From the NCBI RefSeq assembly GCF_002901825.1, contig NZ_PPQD01000018.1, positions 302,894 through 366,893 on the forward strand: a DNA stretch of 64,000 bases, written 5' to 3'. The notes under the pieces are model-generated. The model had not been told where the DNA came from. It saw nothing but the letters and a program-made list of their open reading frames with translations, and ran no database searches. Each line of letters opens with the position of its first letter. Positions within the stretch are counted from its first letter, which is position 1. Both the position numbers and the translations under genes were made by a program. This DNA is from Mammaliicoccus sciuri (GTDB lineage Bacteria > Bacillota > Bacilli > Staphylococcales > Staphylococcaceae). Shown one piece after another: positions 17,459 through 27,150 of this stretch.

Positions 17459-18823
17459 ATGGAAAATCATGAGTTACAAAGAAGTATGTCAAATCGGCAT
17501 ATTCAGTTAATTGCTATTGGTGGCGCGATTGGTACCGGTCTTTTTCTTGGGGCTGGTAAGAGTATTTCACTAGCGGGTCCATCTATTTTATTAGTTTATA
17601 TTATTATTGGTTTTTTCTTATTTATTATGATGAGAGCCTTAGGGGAATTATTACTTTCAAATAGTAACTACAATTCTTTCATTGATATTGCTGAACATTA
17701 TTTAGGTCCTTTATTCGGATTTTTAACTGGATGGACGTATTGGTTTTGTTGGGTTGCAACGGGAATAGCGGATATTACGGCTGTGGCTAAGTATATTCAG
17801 TTTTGGTATCCTGATGTTCCTGCATATGTTTCTGCAATTGCAACAGTTGTTATTCTATTAGGTTTAAATCTTATGACTGTTAAATTATTTGGTGAGGTCG
17901 AATTTTGGTTTGCACTTATTAAAATTATCGCCATTATATTATTAATTGTCATTGGTTTATGGATGATATTTAATGGTTTTAAATCTAGCACAGGTATTCA
18001 ATCTGGATTTAATAATTTATATAGCCATAATGGTTTCTTCCCAAATGGTGCTATGGGCTTCTTACTGGCTTTCCAAATGGCAGTATTTAGCTTTGTAGGA
18101 ATTGAACTTGTAGGTGTTACAGCTCGTGAGACGAAAGACCCTGAAAAGAATTTACCTAAAGCGGTTAATTCTATCGGTATTCGTATTTTAATTTTCTATG
18201 TATTAAGTTTATTAATCATTATGAGTATCACACCATGGAATAAAATTGATCCTGCTGAAAGTCCTTTTGTTAATTTATTTGTATTAGCTGGTATTCCAGC
18301 TGCTGCGGGTATAGTTAACTTTGTCGTGTTAACTTCAGCTGCAAGTGCTGCAAACAGTGGATTATTCAGTAATAGTCGTATGGTTTATGGTTTAGGTCAA
18401 ACGGGTCATGCGCCTGAAGGGTTAAGCAAGACAAATAAACGTGGTGTACCTTATCCAGCATTGATATTCTCAGGTGTTGTATTATTCTTCGCTGCGATAT
18501 TAAATTATTTTATACCAGATGACGTATTTACACTCGTTACGACATTAGCTACAATATTCTTTATTTTTATTTGGTCTATCATTTTAATTTGTTATATCAA
18601 ATTTAGAAAAGAAGACAAATCTTTACACGAAAAATCTAAATTCAAAAATCCATTCGGTGTGATTGGATCATATCTTGCATTAATATTCTTTGTATTTGTA
18701 TTAGTTATTTTGTTCTTTGCAAATGATACACGTACAGCATTAATGTACTCACCTTTATGGATTGTACTATTGCTTGTTGTTTATTATATAAATCGTCGCA
18801 AGCATTCTACTTCAAATGAATAA
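17459..18823 (+). CDS. cycA: D-serine/D-alanine/glycine transporter CycA
   Basis: This proton-coupled amino-acid permease of the APC superfamily has 454 residues and about 12 membrane segments. The N-terminus NRHIQLIAIGGAIGTGLFLG, then LTGWTYWFCWVATGIADI and FVGIELVGVTARETKDPEKN, closely follow E. coli CycA as I remember it. The frame extends eight codons upstream, but AAGGAGAGCG fits the ATG at 17459. It is monocistronic, divergent from the cellobiose operon, and ends at its own terminator. Uptake of D-alanine, D-serine and glycine is the expected role. Confidence 0.88.
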   Translation: MENHELQRSMSNRHIQLIAIGGAIGTGLFLGAGKSISLAGPSILLVYIIIGFFLFIMMRALGELLLSNSNYNSFIDIAEHYLGPLFGFLTGWTYWFCWVATGIADITAVAKYIQFWYPDVPAYVSAIATVVILLGLNLMTVKLFGEVEFWFALIKIIAIILLIVIGLWMIFNGFKSSTGIQSGFNNLYSHNGFFPNGAMGFLLAFQMAVFSFVGIELVGVTARETKDPEKNLPKAVNSIGIRILIFYVLSLLIIMSITPWNKIDPAESPFVNLFVLAGIPAAAGIVNFVVLTSAASAANSGLFSNSRMVYGLGQTGHAPEGLSKTNKRGVPYPALIFSGVVLFFAAILNYFIPDDVFTLVTTLATIFFIFIWSIILICYIKFRKEDKSLHEKSKFKNPFGVIGSYLALIFFVFVLVILFFANDTRTALMYSPLWIVLLLVVYYINRRKHSTSNE

Positions 18824-18828
18824 ATTTT

Positions 18829-18868
18829 AAAAACAGTAAACATCGTCATATGACATGTTTACTGTTTT
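18829..18868 (+). terminator. Intrinsic terminator after cycA
   Basis: Arms AAAACAGTAAACAT and ATGTTTACTGTTTT pair perfectly over 14 bp and are followed by a T run, six bases past the cycA stop. Confidence 0.9.
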
Positions 18869-18957
18869 TTATTGAATAAATGTAATATACCATAGAATAA
18901 TATTTAAATTCTTGTTATATATTGAATGCAATTAATAGTGTAATATTTATCTATATA

Positions 18958-19023
18958 TTCTAAATTTTTAGAAAATACTATTAACTTCTTGATTTAGATA
19001 TGCTAAAGTTTGACTATTAACTT
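18958..19023. promoter_or_regulatory. Palindrome and direct repeat upstream of the membrane protein/amidohydrolase pair
   Basis: TTCTAAATTTTTAGAA (18958-18973) is a perfect palindrome. The 11-base word ACTATTAACTT occurs twice, at 18977-18987 and 19013-19023, 36 bases apart. Both are in the short leader before the 19043 gene and look like regulator binding sites, but no regulator gene adjoins. Confidence 0.35.
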
Positions 19024-19042
19024 TAAAAAGGAGGGAATGCTA

Positions 19043-20212
19043 ATGGTTAGTGAACCGCTTATTTCAGCAACAATACTATTCGCATTAATCGTTCTCGGGG
19101 AAATTATTTCTTATCTTACAAAGGCTCGTGTACCAATGTTATTAACTGCAATGGTCAGTTACTTGCTTTTATCTTGGGCAGGCGTCTTACCTGAAAAGAT
19201 ATTAGATAATGCCATTTTACCTTCACTTGGTGCGCTTATTATTGCACCAGTTATCATGCATATGGGGACAATGATGCCGCTTCATATACTTAAATCACAA
19301 TGGAAAGCAGTTGTTATATCAATATTAGGTATATTGGGTTCTACAACCTTAATATTAGTCTTCGTTACACTCCTATTTGATTTCCGTACTGCCGCTTCAG
19401 GTGTTGGACCTATTGCTGGAGGTATCGTCGCGCTGCTCATCACAGTCGAAAAGCTTCAAGATTTAGGATTAGCCAATCTCATTGTTTTACCCGCTATCGT
19501 GCAGGCTCTTCAAGGCGTTATTGGTATGCCATTAAGTTCTATCCTTATGAAGCGCTATTCAAAATATTACTTAGCAAATAGACATACAGACAAAAATGTC
19601 GCTAATATTTCTAACAAAAATGAACCTAAGAAAGAAACGATATTTAATAAGAATCCGTTACTTCAAAACAATGTTATCAGACTCTTTATTATGTTCTTCT
19701 TAGCAAGTATTGCCTTCATGATTGGCGAAGTAACAGGCATTCATTTCACACTCATCAGTTTATTATTTGGTGTTATCGGTTTGAAAATTGGCTTGTTTGA
19801 ACAAAAAGAACTGGAACGTAATCAATCATTCACAATCATGATGGTTATTATCATTTTAATCGTTATCGGTTCTATGGGTGGCATTAAACCACATGATTTA
19901 TGGGAATTCTTACCTGCTATTTTATCTATTCTTGTTATAGGTACAATTGGTATTTTAATTGGCGGATTTATCGGTGCTAAATTAATTGGTTGGAAACCAA
20001 CTAAAGCATTACCTGTTGCTTTAACCGCATTGTATGGTTTTCCAGGTGATTTTATTTTATGTGAAGAAGTCAGTCGATCTGTTACTGATAATGAGGAAGA
20101 CAGAGAAGATGTATTTAACGAGTTATTAAGCCCGATGATTATTGGTGGGTTTACAACAGTTACAGTTGCATCTGTTATTTTAACATCTATATTAATGAAC
20201 TTTATTAAGTAA
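19043..20212 (+). CDS. Uncharacterised multi-pass membrane protein, probable transporter
   Basis: This protein of about 389 residues has roughly ten hydrophobic segments and a charged cytoplasmic loop near residues 170-205. The frame extends 11 codons upstream, but AGGAGG is spaced for the ATG at 19043. Notable stretches are KARVPMLLTAMVSYLLLSW, GPIAGGIVALLITVEKLQD and the near-C-terminal GFPGDFILCEEVSRSV. The overall pattern recalls glutamate- or dicarboxylate-type secondary carriers, but I cannot name a family. Its stop lies 17 bases before an amidohydrolase start, so the pair probably imports and then hydrolyses one compound. Confidence 0.65.
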   Translation: MVSEPLISATILFALIVLGEIISYLTKARVPMLLTAMVSYLLLSWAGVLPEKILDNAILPSLGALIIAPVIMHMGTMMPLHILKSQWKAVVISILGILGSTTLILVFVTLLFDFRTAASGVGPIAGGIVALLITVEKLQDLGLANLIVLPAIVQALQGVIGMPLSSILMKRYSKYYLANRHTDKNVANISNKNEPKKETIFNKNPLLQNNVIRLFIMFFLASIAFMIGEVTGIHFTLISLLFGVIGLKIGLFEQKELERNQSFTIMMVIIILIVIGSMGGIKPHDLWEFLPAILSILVIGTIGILIGGFIGAKLIGWKPTKALPVALTALYGFPGDFILCEEVSRSVTDNEEDREDVFNELLSPMIIGGFTTVTVASVILTSILMNFIK

Positions 20213-20229
20213 TTGAGGAGGACATAGAT

Positions 20230-21447
20230 ATGATTATAAAAAACATCAATTTAATAGACGGTACTGGAAAAGACATTCAACGAGGTGTGGATATAAAAGT
20301 TGAAAATCATGTCATTTCTGAAATTGGTAGTAATTTAAATGGCGACAATATAATAGAAGGAAATGGTCAATATCTATTACCAGGTATAATCGATAGTCAT
20401 GTACATGTTATGTTGGAAATGGAACCTTTAGAAAGAAGATTATCTACACCTTTTTCATATAACTTCTACAAAGCAATTGATCATTTAAAACGAACAGTTG
20501 ATGCAGGTGTTACAACCGTTCGAGATGCTTTAGGAGCAGATTTAGGTTTAAAAGAAGCTGTGAATGATGGTTTAATACTCGGACCGCGTTTACAAATAAG
20601 TGTCAACGCATTAACCATTACAGGTGGTCATGGGGACAGTTATACTAAATCCGGTATACAACTCCCTATTTTGCAAGATGGCTATCCTGGTTTACCGAGT
20701 GGTATATGTGATGGTGTGAATGAAGTCCGTAAAAAAGCACGCGAAATGTTAAGAGCTGGTGCTGATGTATTAAAAGTACATGCAACAGGTGGTGTAACAA
20801 GTGCAACTGACCATCCAGATTATACGCAATTCTCATTAGAAGAATTAAAAGTCATTGTAGAAGAAGCGCAATTTAGAAATAATCGAAAAGTTATGGCACA
20901 TGCTCAAGGGTTGCAAGGTGTTAAACAATGTATAGAAGCAGGCATTCACTCAATTGAGCATGGTATATATTTAGATGATGAAGCAGTTCAATTAATGAAA
21001 GAAAAAGAAATGTATCTCGTACCTACATTACTCGCACCTCTTTCTGTTATAGAGTTCGCTGAAGAATTAGGTATGAGTGAAAATTCTATTAAGAAATCTA
21101 AACAAGTCATGCAAGACCATATTGATAGCTTTAAGAAAGCACATCAAGCTGGTGTAAAAATAGCAATGGGTACAGATGCAGGTGTATTCAAACATGGAAC
21201 TAATTTAAGAGAATTAGAGCTTATGGTTGAACACGGCATGACAGAAATGGAAGCTATTGTTTCGTCTACTAAGACAGCTGCTGAATGTTTAGGTTATGAC
21301 GACGACTTAGGTACAATTGAAGTCGGCAAGAAAGCAGACTTCATTATACTAGATCAAAATCCTTTAGAAGACATCAAAGTATTAAGAGACCCAAATAAAA
21401 TTAAAGTCGTTTCAATAGATGGCAAAATTGTCAAAGACATTAGATAA
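20230..21447 (+). CDS. Metal-dependent amidohydrolase, imidazolonepropionase/Xaa-dipeptidase-like
   Basis: This cytoplasmic amidohydrolase-superfamily enzyme has 405 residues. All metal ligands are visible: HVH in GIIDSHVHVM near residue 58, the probable carbamylated Lys in DVLKVHATGG near residue 181, His in VMAHAQG and SIEHG, and Asp in MGTDAG near residue 319. The closing strand motif GKKADFIILDQNPLEDI is typical. Relatives include prolidases and Xaa-Arg dipeptidases. The exact substrate is not readable. It is coupled to the upstream membrane protein and ends at a strong terminator. Confidence 0.8.
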   Translation: MIIKNINLIDGTGKDIQRGVDIKVENHVISEIGSNLNGDNIIEGNGQYLLPGIIDSHVHVMLEMEPLERRLSTPFSYNFYKAIDHLKRTVDAGVTTVRDALGADLGLKEAVNDGLILGPRLQISVNALTITGGHGDSYTKSGIQLPILQDGYPGLPSGICDGVNEVRKKAREMLRAGADVLKVHATGGVTSATDHPDYTQFSLEELKVIVEEAQFRNNRKVMAHAQGLQGVKQCIEAGIHSIEHGIYLDDEAVQLMKEKEMYLVPTLLAPLSVIEFAEELGMSENSIKKSKQVMQDHIDSFKKAHQAGVKIAMGTDAGVFKHGTNLRELELMVEHGMTEMEAIVSSTKTAAECLGYDDDLGTIEVGKKADFIILDQNPLEDIKVLRDPNKIKVVSIDGKIVKDIR

Positions 21448-21490
21448 TATCATAGCATTTAAAGTGTATTCTAGAAATAGATACATATGA

Positions 21491-21524
21491 GAACCCCCTA
21501 AAAGTGGTCACTTTTAGGGGGTTC
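21491..21524. terminator. Bidirectional intrinsic terminator
   Basis: A perfect 16-bp stem (GAACCCCCTAAAAGTG with its complement) around a two-base centre lies between the convergent amidohydrolase and gabD genes. Confidence 0.88.
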
Positions 21525-21529
21525 ATTTA

Positions 21530-22909
21530 TTACATATTACCGATTGATAAATATTTAGTTTCTAAATAAGGTTCAATACCTTCGATACCACCTTCACGGC
21601 CATATCCACTTTCTTTAAATCCTCCAAATGGCGCATGCGCTGCTGATGGCGCACCATCATTCCAACCTATCACACCGAAATCAAGCTTCTTATAAATATC
21701 AAAGCCTGTACGATAGTCATTCGTGAAGAAATAAGCGGCTAAACCATATTCTGTATCATTGGCAACTTTAATAATGTCATCTAAGTCTTCGTATGCCATG
21801 ACTGCAGCGATTGGTCCGAATGTTTCTTCATGCATCACTTTCATATCAAGATTTGCTTGTCTGATAACGACTGGCTTTAAGAAATTTCCACCTAATTTTA
21901 ATTGTTCTAATGGTAATGACAATTCTCCACCATGATGTACGGCATCTTCAATTTGGTCAATGACTTTATCTACAGCTTGTTGATTAATTAGTGGACCCAT
22001 TTCAACACCCTCTTCTAAGCCATTTCCTACATTTAATGCATTTACTTTTTCAGTTAAACGTTCTGTAAAAGCTTGTTCTATATCTTGATGTACATAAATT
22101 CTATTTGCACTTATACAAGTTTGTCCTGAATTTCTAAATTTAGTCGCGATTGTTTGATCAACTGCTAGTTCAATATCTGCATCTTTATGAACAATAACTG
22201 GTGCTAATCCACCTAATTCCATCGTGACATTTTTAACTGTATTTGCAGAATCTTTTATTAAATGTTTACCTACTGGTGTAGATCCTGTGAATGTTATCTT
22301 CTGTATAATTGGACTTTCAGTAAATATTCTACCTGCGTCTTTACCACTTAATACAACATATTGAATGGCATCTTCAGGGATACCCGCTTCATGTGCCAAT
22401 TCAACCATTCTTATCGTCGTTAGTGGTGTTTCTAAAGCCGGTTTACAAACAATTGTACAACCTGCTGCTAATGCTGGTGCCATTTTTCTCGCAATCATTG
22501 CTGCCGGGAAATTCCAAGGAGTAATTGCACCAACAACACCTACTGGGAACGGATCAGTGATAATTTTTTTACCTTTTTGATTAGCAGGTATAGTCTTACC
22601 ATAAATACGTTTTGCTTCTTCTTGATACCATTGAATGTAACTATTTGCGTAAGCAACTTCGCCTAATGCTTCTTTATAAGGTTTACCGTTCTCTAGAGTA
22701 ATTAATTCTGCTAATTCTTCTTTATGTTCATCAATTAATTGATACCATTTTAATAAAAGTGATGAACGTTCATGAGCGTCTTTTTCACGCCATGATTCAT
22801 ATGCAACTTGTGCTTTATCAATTTGTTGAATTGCTTCTTCTTCAGAAGTATAAGGAATCGTCTTAACGACTTCATTCGTTGCTGGATTGTATACTTTTAG
22901 CTGTTTCAA
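21530..22909 (-). CDS. gabD: Succinate-semialdehyde dehydrogenase GabD
   Basis: This NAD(P)-dependent aldehyde dehydrogenase of about 459 residues oxidises succinate semialdehyde to succinate, the second step of GABA use. GAITPWNFPAAMIARK, the general base in TMELGGLAP, and the catalytic Cys in NSGQTCISANRIYV are all present, with the ending APFGGFKESGYGREGG. An ATG at 22918 directly abuts AAGGGG and is too close; the TTG at 22909 is correctly spaced. Either start overlaps the end of gabP by about 40 bases. It is the last gene of the gabT-gabP-gabD operon. Confidence 0.9.
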   Translation of the reverse strand: MKQLKVYNPATNEVVKTIPYTSEEEAIQQIDKAQVAYESWREKDAHERSSLLLKWYQLIDEHKEELAELITLENGKPYKEALGEVAYANSYIQWYQEEAKRIYGKTIPANQKGKKIITDPFPVGVVGAITPWNFPAAMIARKMAPALAAGCTIVCKPALETPLTTIRMVELAHEAGIPEDAIQYVVLSGKDAGRIFTESPIIQKITFTGSTPVGKHLIKDSANTVKNVTMELGGLAPVIVHKDADIELAVDQTIATKFRNSGQTCISANRIYVHQDIEQAFTERLTEKVNALNVGNGLEEGVEMGPLINQQAVDKVIDQIEDAVHHGGELSLPLEQLKLGGNFLKPVVIRQANLDMKVMHEETFGPIAAVMAYEDLDDIIKVANDTEYGLAAYFFTNDYRTGFDIYKKLDFGVIGWNDGAPSAAHAPFGGFKESGYGREGGIEGIEPYLETKYLSIGNM

Positions 22910-24263
22910 ATACTTCATCCCCTTTTGATTTTGTTAAATATAAGACTACTGCTATGCCATACCATACGAATACGATAATCCATTCATGTGGCCAAATAAG
23001 TGATGACGGCATTCCTGGTAAATAGATTGCGATAAACGCAATACTTAAAATTACAGCAATCCAACCAACTACTTTACCACTTTTAATACGATATGGTCTT
23101 TCTAAATTAGGTTCACTTTTTCTTAATTTCAAAAATGCACATGCAACTAAGAAGTAACCTAATACAACACCGATCCCACCAGCATCAACAATCCATACTA
23201 ATGCAGGACGACCTAATAAAGGTGCAATAAATGCTAATACACCAAGGAATATAATACCGTGTGTTGGTGTTTTGTATTTAGGGTGAATGTATGCAAACCA
23301 CTTAGGAATCATATTATTTTTCGCCATCGCATATAAAATACGACTACCACCGATAATAAATGCATTCCAACTTGTGATAATACCAGCAATTCCACCTAAT
23401 ACGAGTAATATTCCAAATCCACTTGATCCAAATAAATTCACCATTGCATCTGCCGTAGCTAATTCACTTGTACTTAATTGACTTGGTGTTAAACCAGTCG
23501 CAACACCAAACACAATTAATAAATAGAAGATAACCGATGCTATAATAGAGATAACTAAAATACCACCTATTTTTTTAGAAGGTGCTTTTACTTCTTCAGC
23601 TATTTGTGGAATAACATCGAACCCTACGAATAAGAATGGAATCATGATCAGAACAGACATTGTTCCACCTACACCACCATTAAACAATGGTTTAAGATGT
23701 GTAAAGTCACCATTGAACCCTGCACCAAAGAATAATAATAAACCGACGCCTACAATAAATATTGTGAATACAGTCTGCATAACTGCAGCTGGTTTAACGC
23801 CAAAGTAGTTTAATGATGTTAATATGACACTACCTAATGAACCGATAAGTACCCAAGTTAAGTAAACATCCCAACCGGCTAAATTCCATAATAAGCCAGA
23901 ATGTTCAAACGGTATGACATAGTCTATAACAGTTGGTAATGCGACTGCTTCAAATGTAATAACAGATACATAACCAAATAACACTGACCAACCAGATATA
24001 AATGCTACACCTGGACTAAATGCTTTCTTAACGAAGACAAATCCGCCACCTGTTTCAGGAATTGCAGAGGCAAGCTCTGCGTATGTTAATCCAATAAAAA
24101 TTACTAATAATCCACCAATTACAAATGCGATAATACTACCTAGAAATCCTGCTTGTGAAATCCATTCTCCCGAAAGAACAACCCAGCCCCATCCAAGCAT
24201 GGCGCCAATCGCGAGAAATAATACGTCTGCTATATTCATTGATTTATTAAATTGAGAATTCAT
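22872..24263 (-). CDS. gabP: APC-family amino-acid permease, probable GABA transporter
   Basis: This 463-residue permease of the APC superfamily has about 12 membrane segments. LAIGAMLGWGWVVLSGEWI near the N-terminus is a variant of the usual glycine-rich first helix. GLTYAELASAIPETGGGFVFV is the conserved second-helix motif, and FVGFDVIPQIAEEVKAP is the conserved sixth-helix region. It lies between gabT and gabD, so GABA or a related omega-amino acid is the likely substrate. The sequence is not of the classic B. subtilis GabP subfamily as far as I can judge, so the symbol is based on context. Confidence 0.75.
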   Translation of the reverse strand: MNSQFNKSMNIADVLFLAIGAMLGWGWVVLSGEWISQAGFLGSIIAFVIGGLLVIFIGLTYAELASAIPETGGGFVFVKKAFSPGVAFISGWSVLFGYVSVITFEAVALPTVIDYVIPFEHSGLLWNLAGWDVYLTWVLIGSLGSVILTSLNYFGVKPAAVMQTVFTIFIVGVGLLLFFGAGFNGDFTHLKPLFNGGVGGTMSVLIMIPFLFVGFDVIPQIAEEVKAPSKKIGGILVISIIASVIFYLLIVFGVATGLTPSQLSTSELATADAMVNLFGSSGFGILLVLGGIAGIITSWNAFIIGGSRILYAMAKNNMIPKWFAYIHPKYKTPTHGIIFLGVLAFIAPLLGRPALVWIVDAGGIGVVLGYFLVACAFLKLRKSEPNLERPYRIKSGKVVGWIAVILSIAFIAIYLPGMPSSLIWPHEWIIVFVWYGIAVVLYLTKSKGDEVFETAKSIQSSNE

Positions 24264-24294
24264 AATTATACCCCATTTTTATTAGTCAAATTTC

Positions 24295-25581
24295 TTAAAG
24301 ACTAGATTCTAAGATTGATAATCCTTCGTTTAATTCTTGATCTGTAATGACTAACGGTGCTAAAAATCGAATCACATTTCCGTTAATACCAGCTGATAAT
24401 AATAATAAACCATTTTCATTTGCTGCTTTAACGATTTGTGACGTTTTAACTTTATCAGGTGATTGCGTTTCTGGATCGACAATTTCCATTGCGACCATTG
24501 CGCCTAATCTACGAATATCTCCTATAAATGAATGCTCTAATTTAAATGCTTCTAATCTTGATTGAATTGTTGCGCCAAGTTGTTCAGCTTTAGCATTTAA
24601 GTTTTCTTCTCCAATAATTTCAATTACTTTTAATGCTGCTTCACATGCAAGTGGATTTCCTGCATATGTACCACCAATTTCGCCTGGATTTGGGCTATCG
24701 ACAATTTCGCTTCGTCCAACAACACCACTTAATGGGAATCCTGCTGCTAGAGATTTTGATACAGTCATTAAGTCTGGAATAACATCAAAATGCTCAATTG
24801 CAAATGTCTTACCAGTACGTGCAAAGCCTGTTTGAATTTCATCTGCAATAAATACGATACCATGTTCTTCACAAATATCTTTTAATGCATGAATAAATTT
24901 CTTATCTGGAATGATAAATCCACCTTCACCTTGTACTGGCTCAATCACAACACATGCCACTTCTGAAGGATCCACTGTTGCGATAAAGAAATTCTTCAAA
25001 TCTTTAATGACTGAATCTATGTATGCCTCATCACTTAATCCTTCAGGTTTATCTGCTAAATAAGGATATGGCGCTTGATATACTTCTGGTGCAAATGGGC
25101 CAAACCCCAATTTATAAGGTCTTACTTTACTTGTCATAGACATCGTTAAATTTGTTCTTCCGTGAAAGCCTCTAACAAATGATACAACTTGTTGTCTACC
25201 TGTATATTTTCTAGCGATTTTTACAGCGTTTTCTACTGCTTCTGCGCCAGAATTTAGTAATACTGTTTTCTTTTTATGGTCACCTGGTGTAATTTCTGCT
25301 AATTTCTCTGCTAATTTAATATAACTTTCATACATAATCACATTGAAACCAGGTAAAATAAATCTTTCAAGCTCGTTTTTTAAATGTTCAGTTATTTTAG
25401 GATGTGAATGACCAACGTTTAACGTACCAATTGCTCCTGCAAAGTCAATCCACTCTTTACCGTCTTTATCTGTAACTGTTGCCCCTTTTGCAAAATCAGC
25501 AATATGTGTATTACCATTACTGACACCTCTTGCTACATATTCGTTACGTAAAGATTCTAATTGTTCTTGAGTCTTACCCAT
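24295..25581 (-). CDS. gabT: 4-aminobutyrate aminotransferase GabT
   Basis: This class III PLP-dependent aminotransferase of about 428 residues converts GABA and 2-oxoglutarate to succinate semialdehyde and glutamate. Conserved features include GTLNVGHSHPKI, LLNSGAEAVENAVKIAR, FVRGFHGRT, the cofactor Asp in FIADEIQTGFARTG, and the Schiff-base Lys in TVSKSLAAGFPLSG. The ATG eight bases after AGGAGG is chosen over the TTG just upstream. It heads the minus-strand gab operon, divergent from gabR. Confidence 0.93.
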   Translation of the reverse strand: MGKTQEQLESLRNEYVARGVSNGNTHIADFAKGATVTDKDGKEWIDFAGAIGTLNVGHSHPKITEHLKNELERFILPGFNVIMYESYIKLAEKLAEITPGDHKKKTVLLNSGAEAVENAVKIARKYTGRQQVVSFVRGFHGRTNLTMSMTSKVRPYKLGFGPFAPEVYQAPYPYLADKPEGLSDEAYIDSVIKDLKNFFIATVDPSEVACVVIEPVQGEGGFIIPDKKFIHALKDICEEHGIVFIADEIQTGFARTGKTFAIEHFDVIPDLMTVSKSLAAGFPLSGVVGRSEIVDSPNPGEIGGTYAGNPLACEAALKVIEIIGEENLNAKAEQLGATIQSRLEAFKLEHSFIGDIRRLGAMVAMEIVDPETQSPDKVKTSQIVKAANENGLLLLSAGINGNVIRFLAPLVITDQELNEGLSILESSL

Positions 25582-25625
25582 CAAAATCCCTCCTATTGTT
25601 TATTTAGTATATATTAAAAAAAGAT

Positions 25626-25668
25626 TGGTATAATGAAAAGTACCAGTTTTTAATTTTTAATAGTACCA
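25626..25668. promoter_or_regulatory. Candidate GabR operator
   Basis: TGGTA (25626-25630) is followed by two TACCA words (25641-25645 and 25664-25668), the latter two as GTACCA direct repeats 23 bases apart. B. subtilis GabR recognises ATACCA/GTACCA-type direct repeats together with an inverted GGTAT half. The set fills the short gap between gabT and gabR. Confidence 0.6.
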
Positions 25669-25682
25669 GAGGGGTGAACGAT

Positions 25683-27065
25683 ATGACTCAAACTTACAAA
25701 TATAGAGAAATTTATCTCAAATTAAAACAAGATATACTCTCTCAAAAATATAATAGTCACGAAAAATTACCATCCAAAAGACAACTTTCAATTGATCAAA
25801 ATGTCAGTATTAACACTGTCAAGAATGCTTATGAACAACTTTTTGCTGAGGGTTATATATACACAAAGGAAAGACAAGGTTACTTTGTTGAGGCATTAAA
25901 TAAGTTAATCATTCAAGATCAACATATTACGCAACCTTTAAACTATAACCCCACTCAAATTAAATCTTCATATCGTTATTCTTTATCGCATATGACAACA
26001 GACATCTCACAGTTTCCAATAGACTTATGGTCTAAATATGTGAAAGAAGCTTTTCATCTTTTCAAACATGAAATGTCAGAAATCCCTGTATATAAAGGGC
26101 CGCTTGAGCTAAGAAAATCAATCGCTCAATTGATTTCATACAAAAGAGGTGTCGTTTGTTACCCTGAACAAATCATTGTCGGCTCAGGTACAGCGAACTT
26201 ATTAAGCAGCTTATTCAAAGCATTTTCAAACAATCAAAAAATCGCTATTGAAAATCCTGGATATTCTCGAATGAGAAAGCTATTTATCGGCATGGAACAG
26301 GATGTCGTTAATATCCCACTAGACAACAAAGGGTTATCTGTTGAACATGTGAAACAGGCAAAGCCTGATTTTGTCGTGACAACACCTTCACATCAATTTC
26401 CAACAGGCACCATTATGCCAATTTCAAGAAGAATTGAATTACTCAACTGGGTAACTGAACATAATAAATATATTATAGAAGACGATTATGATAGTGAATA
26501 TAAATATGGTACAGATAATATTCCTTCATTATATAGTTTAGATAAGAATGAACGTGTCATATATTTAGGTACATTCGCGAAAACATTAATGCCAAGTTTA
26601 AGAATAAGTTATATGGTCTTACCCTATCCACTTTTATATAAATTTGATGCGATAACAGATACATCCATTACAGATTTAAGCTTAATAAATGCTTACGCCC
26701 TACATTTATTTATTAAATCCGGAAACTATGAGAAATATATTCGTAAAATGCATCATACTTATACTGAAAAGAGAGAGCTTTTTCTAAAAGTATTAAAAAG
26801 GGCATTTAAAGAAGACGTCTCGATATACGACATGGAGGCAGGTCTTCATTTTCTAATTAATATTAAGACAGACTTAAGTTATCAAGAGATTGAACAAAAA
26901 GCGCATGACCACGGTATAGAATTATATACGATTAGACGTTTCATGGCTGATGAACCTGAAAACACACCATTTAAGACACTTATTATTGGATTTGCGAAAA
27001 TAAATCGAGATGATATCGAACCTGCTATTTTAAAACTAAAAGACATTATATATGATAGCCATTGA
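25683..27065 (+). CDS. gabR: GabR, MocR-type PLP-dependent transcriptional regulator
   Basis: This is a chimeric regulator of 460 residues. The N-terminal GntR winged helix (LPSKRQLSIDQNVSINTVKN near residues 28-47) is followed by a class I aminotransferase-like domain. That domain has NPGYSRMRKLF, the Asp of EDDYDSEYKYG and the PLP-binding Lys in LGTFAKTLMPSLRISY near residue 306. In B. subtilis GabR senses GABA plus PLP and activates gabTD while repressing itself. Divergence from gabT with TACCA repeats between them matches that model. The ATG after GAGGGG is preferred to the GTG nine bases upstream. Confidence 0.9.
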   Translation: MTQTYKYREIYLKLKQDILSQKYNSHEKLPSKRQLSIDQNVSINTVKNAYEQLFAEGYIYTKERQGYFVEALNKLIIQDQHITQPLNYNPTQIKSSYRYSLSHMTTDISQFPIDLWSKYVKEAFHLFKHEMSEIPVYKGPLELRKSIAQLISYKRGVVCYPEQIIVGSGTANLLSSLFKAFSNNQKIAIENPGYSRMRKLFIGMEQDVVNIPLDNKGLSVEHVKQAKPDFVVTTPSHQFPTGTIMPISRRIELLNWVTEHNKYIIEDDYDSEYKYGTDNIPSLYSLDKNERVIYLGTFAKTLMPSLRISYMVLPYPLLYKFDAITDTSITDLSLINAYALHLFIKSGNYEKYIRKMHHTYTEKRELFLKVLKRAFKEDVSIYDMEAGLHFLINIKTDLSYQEIEQKAHDHGIELYTIRRFMADEPENTPFKTLIIGFAKINRDDIEPAILKLKDIIYDSH

Positions 27066-27082
27066 TAACTATGACATAAAAA

Positions 27083-27129
27083 ATACTTTCATAACCAACG
27101 CTTCTATACAAGGTTGGTTATGAAAGTAT
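27083..27129. terminator. Bidirectional intrinsic terminator
   Basis: Arms 27083-27099 and 27113-27129 are perfect 17-bp complements (ATACTTTCATAACCAAC and its reverse complement), flanked by an A run, between convergent gabR and galM. Confidence 0.85.
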
Positions 27130-27150
27130 GATTGTCTTCTATTATATAAA

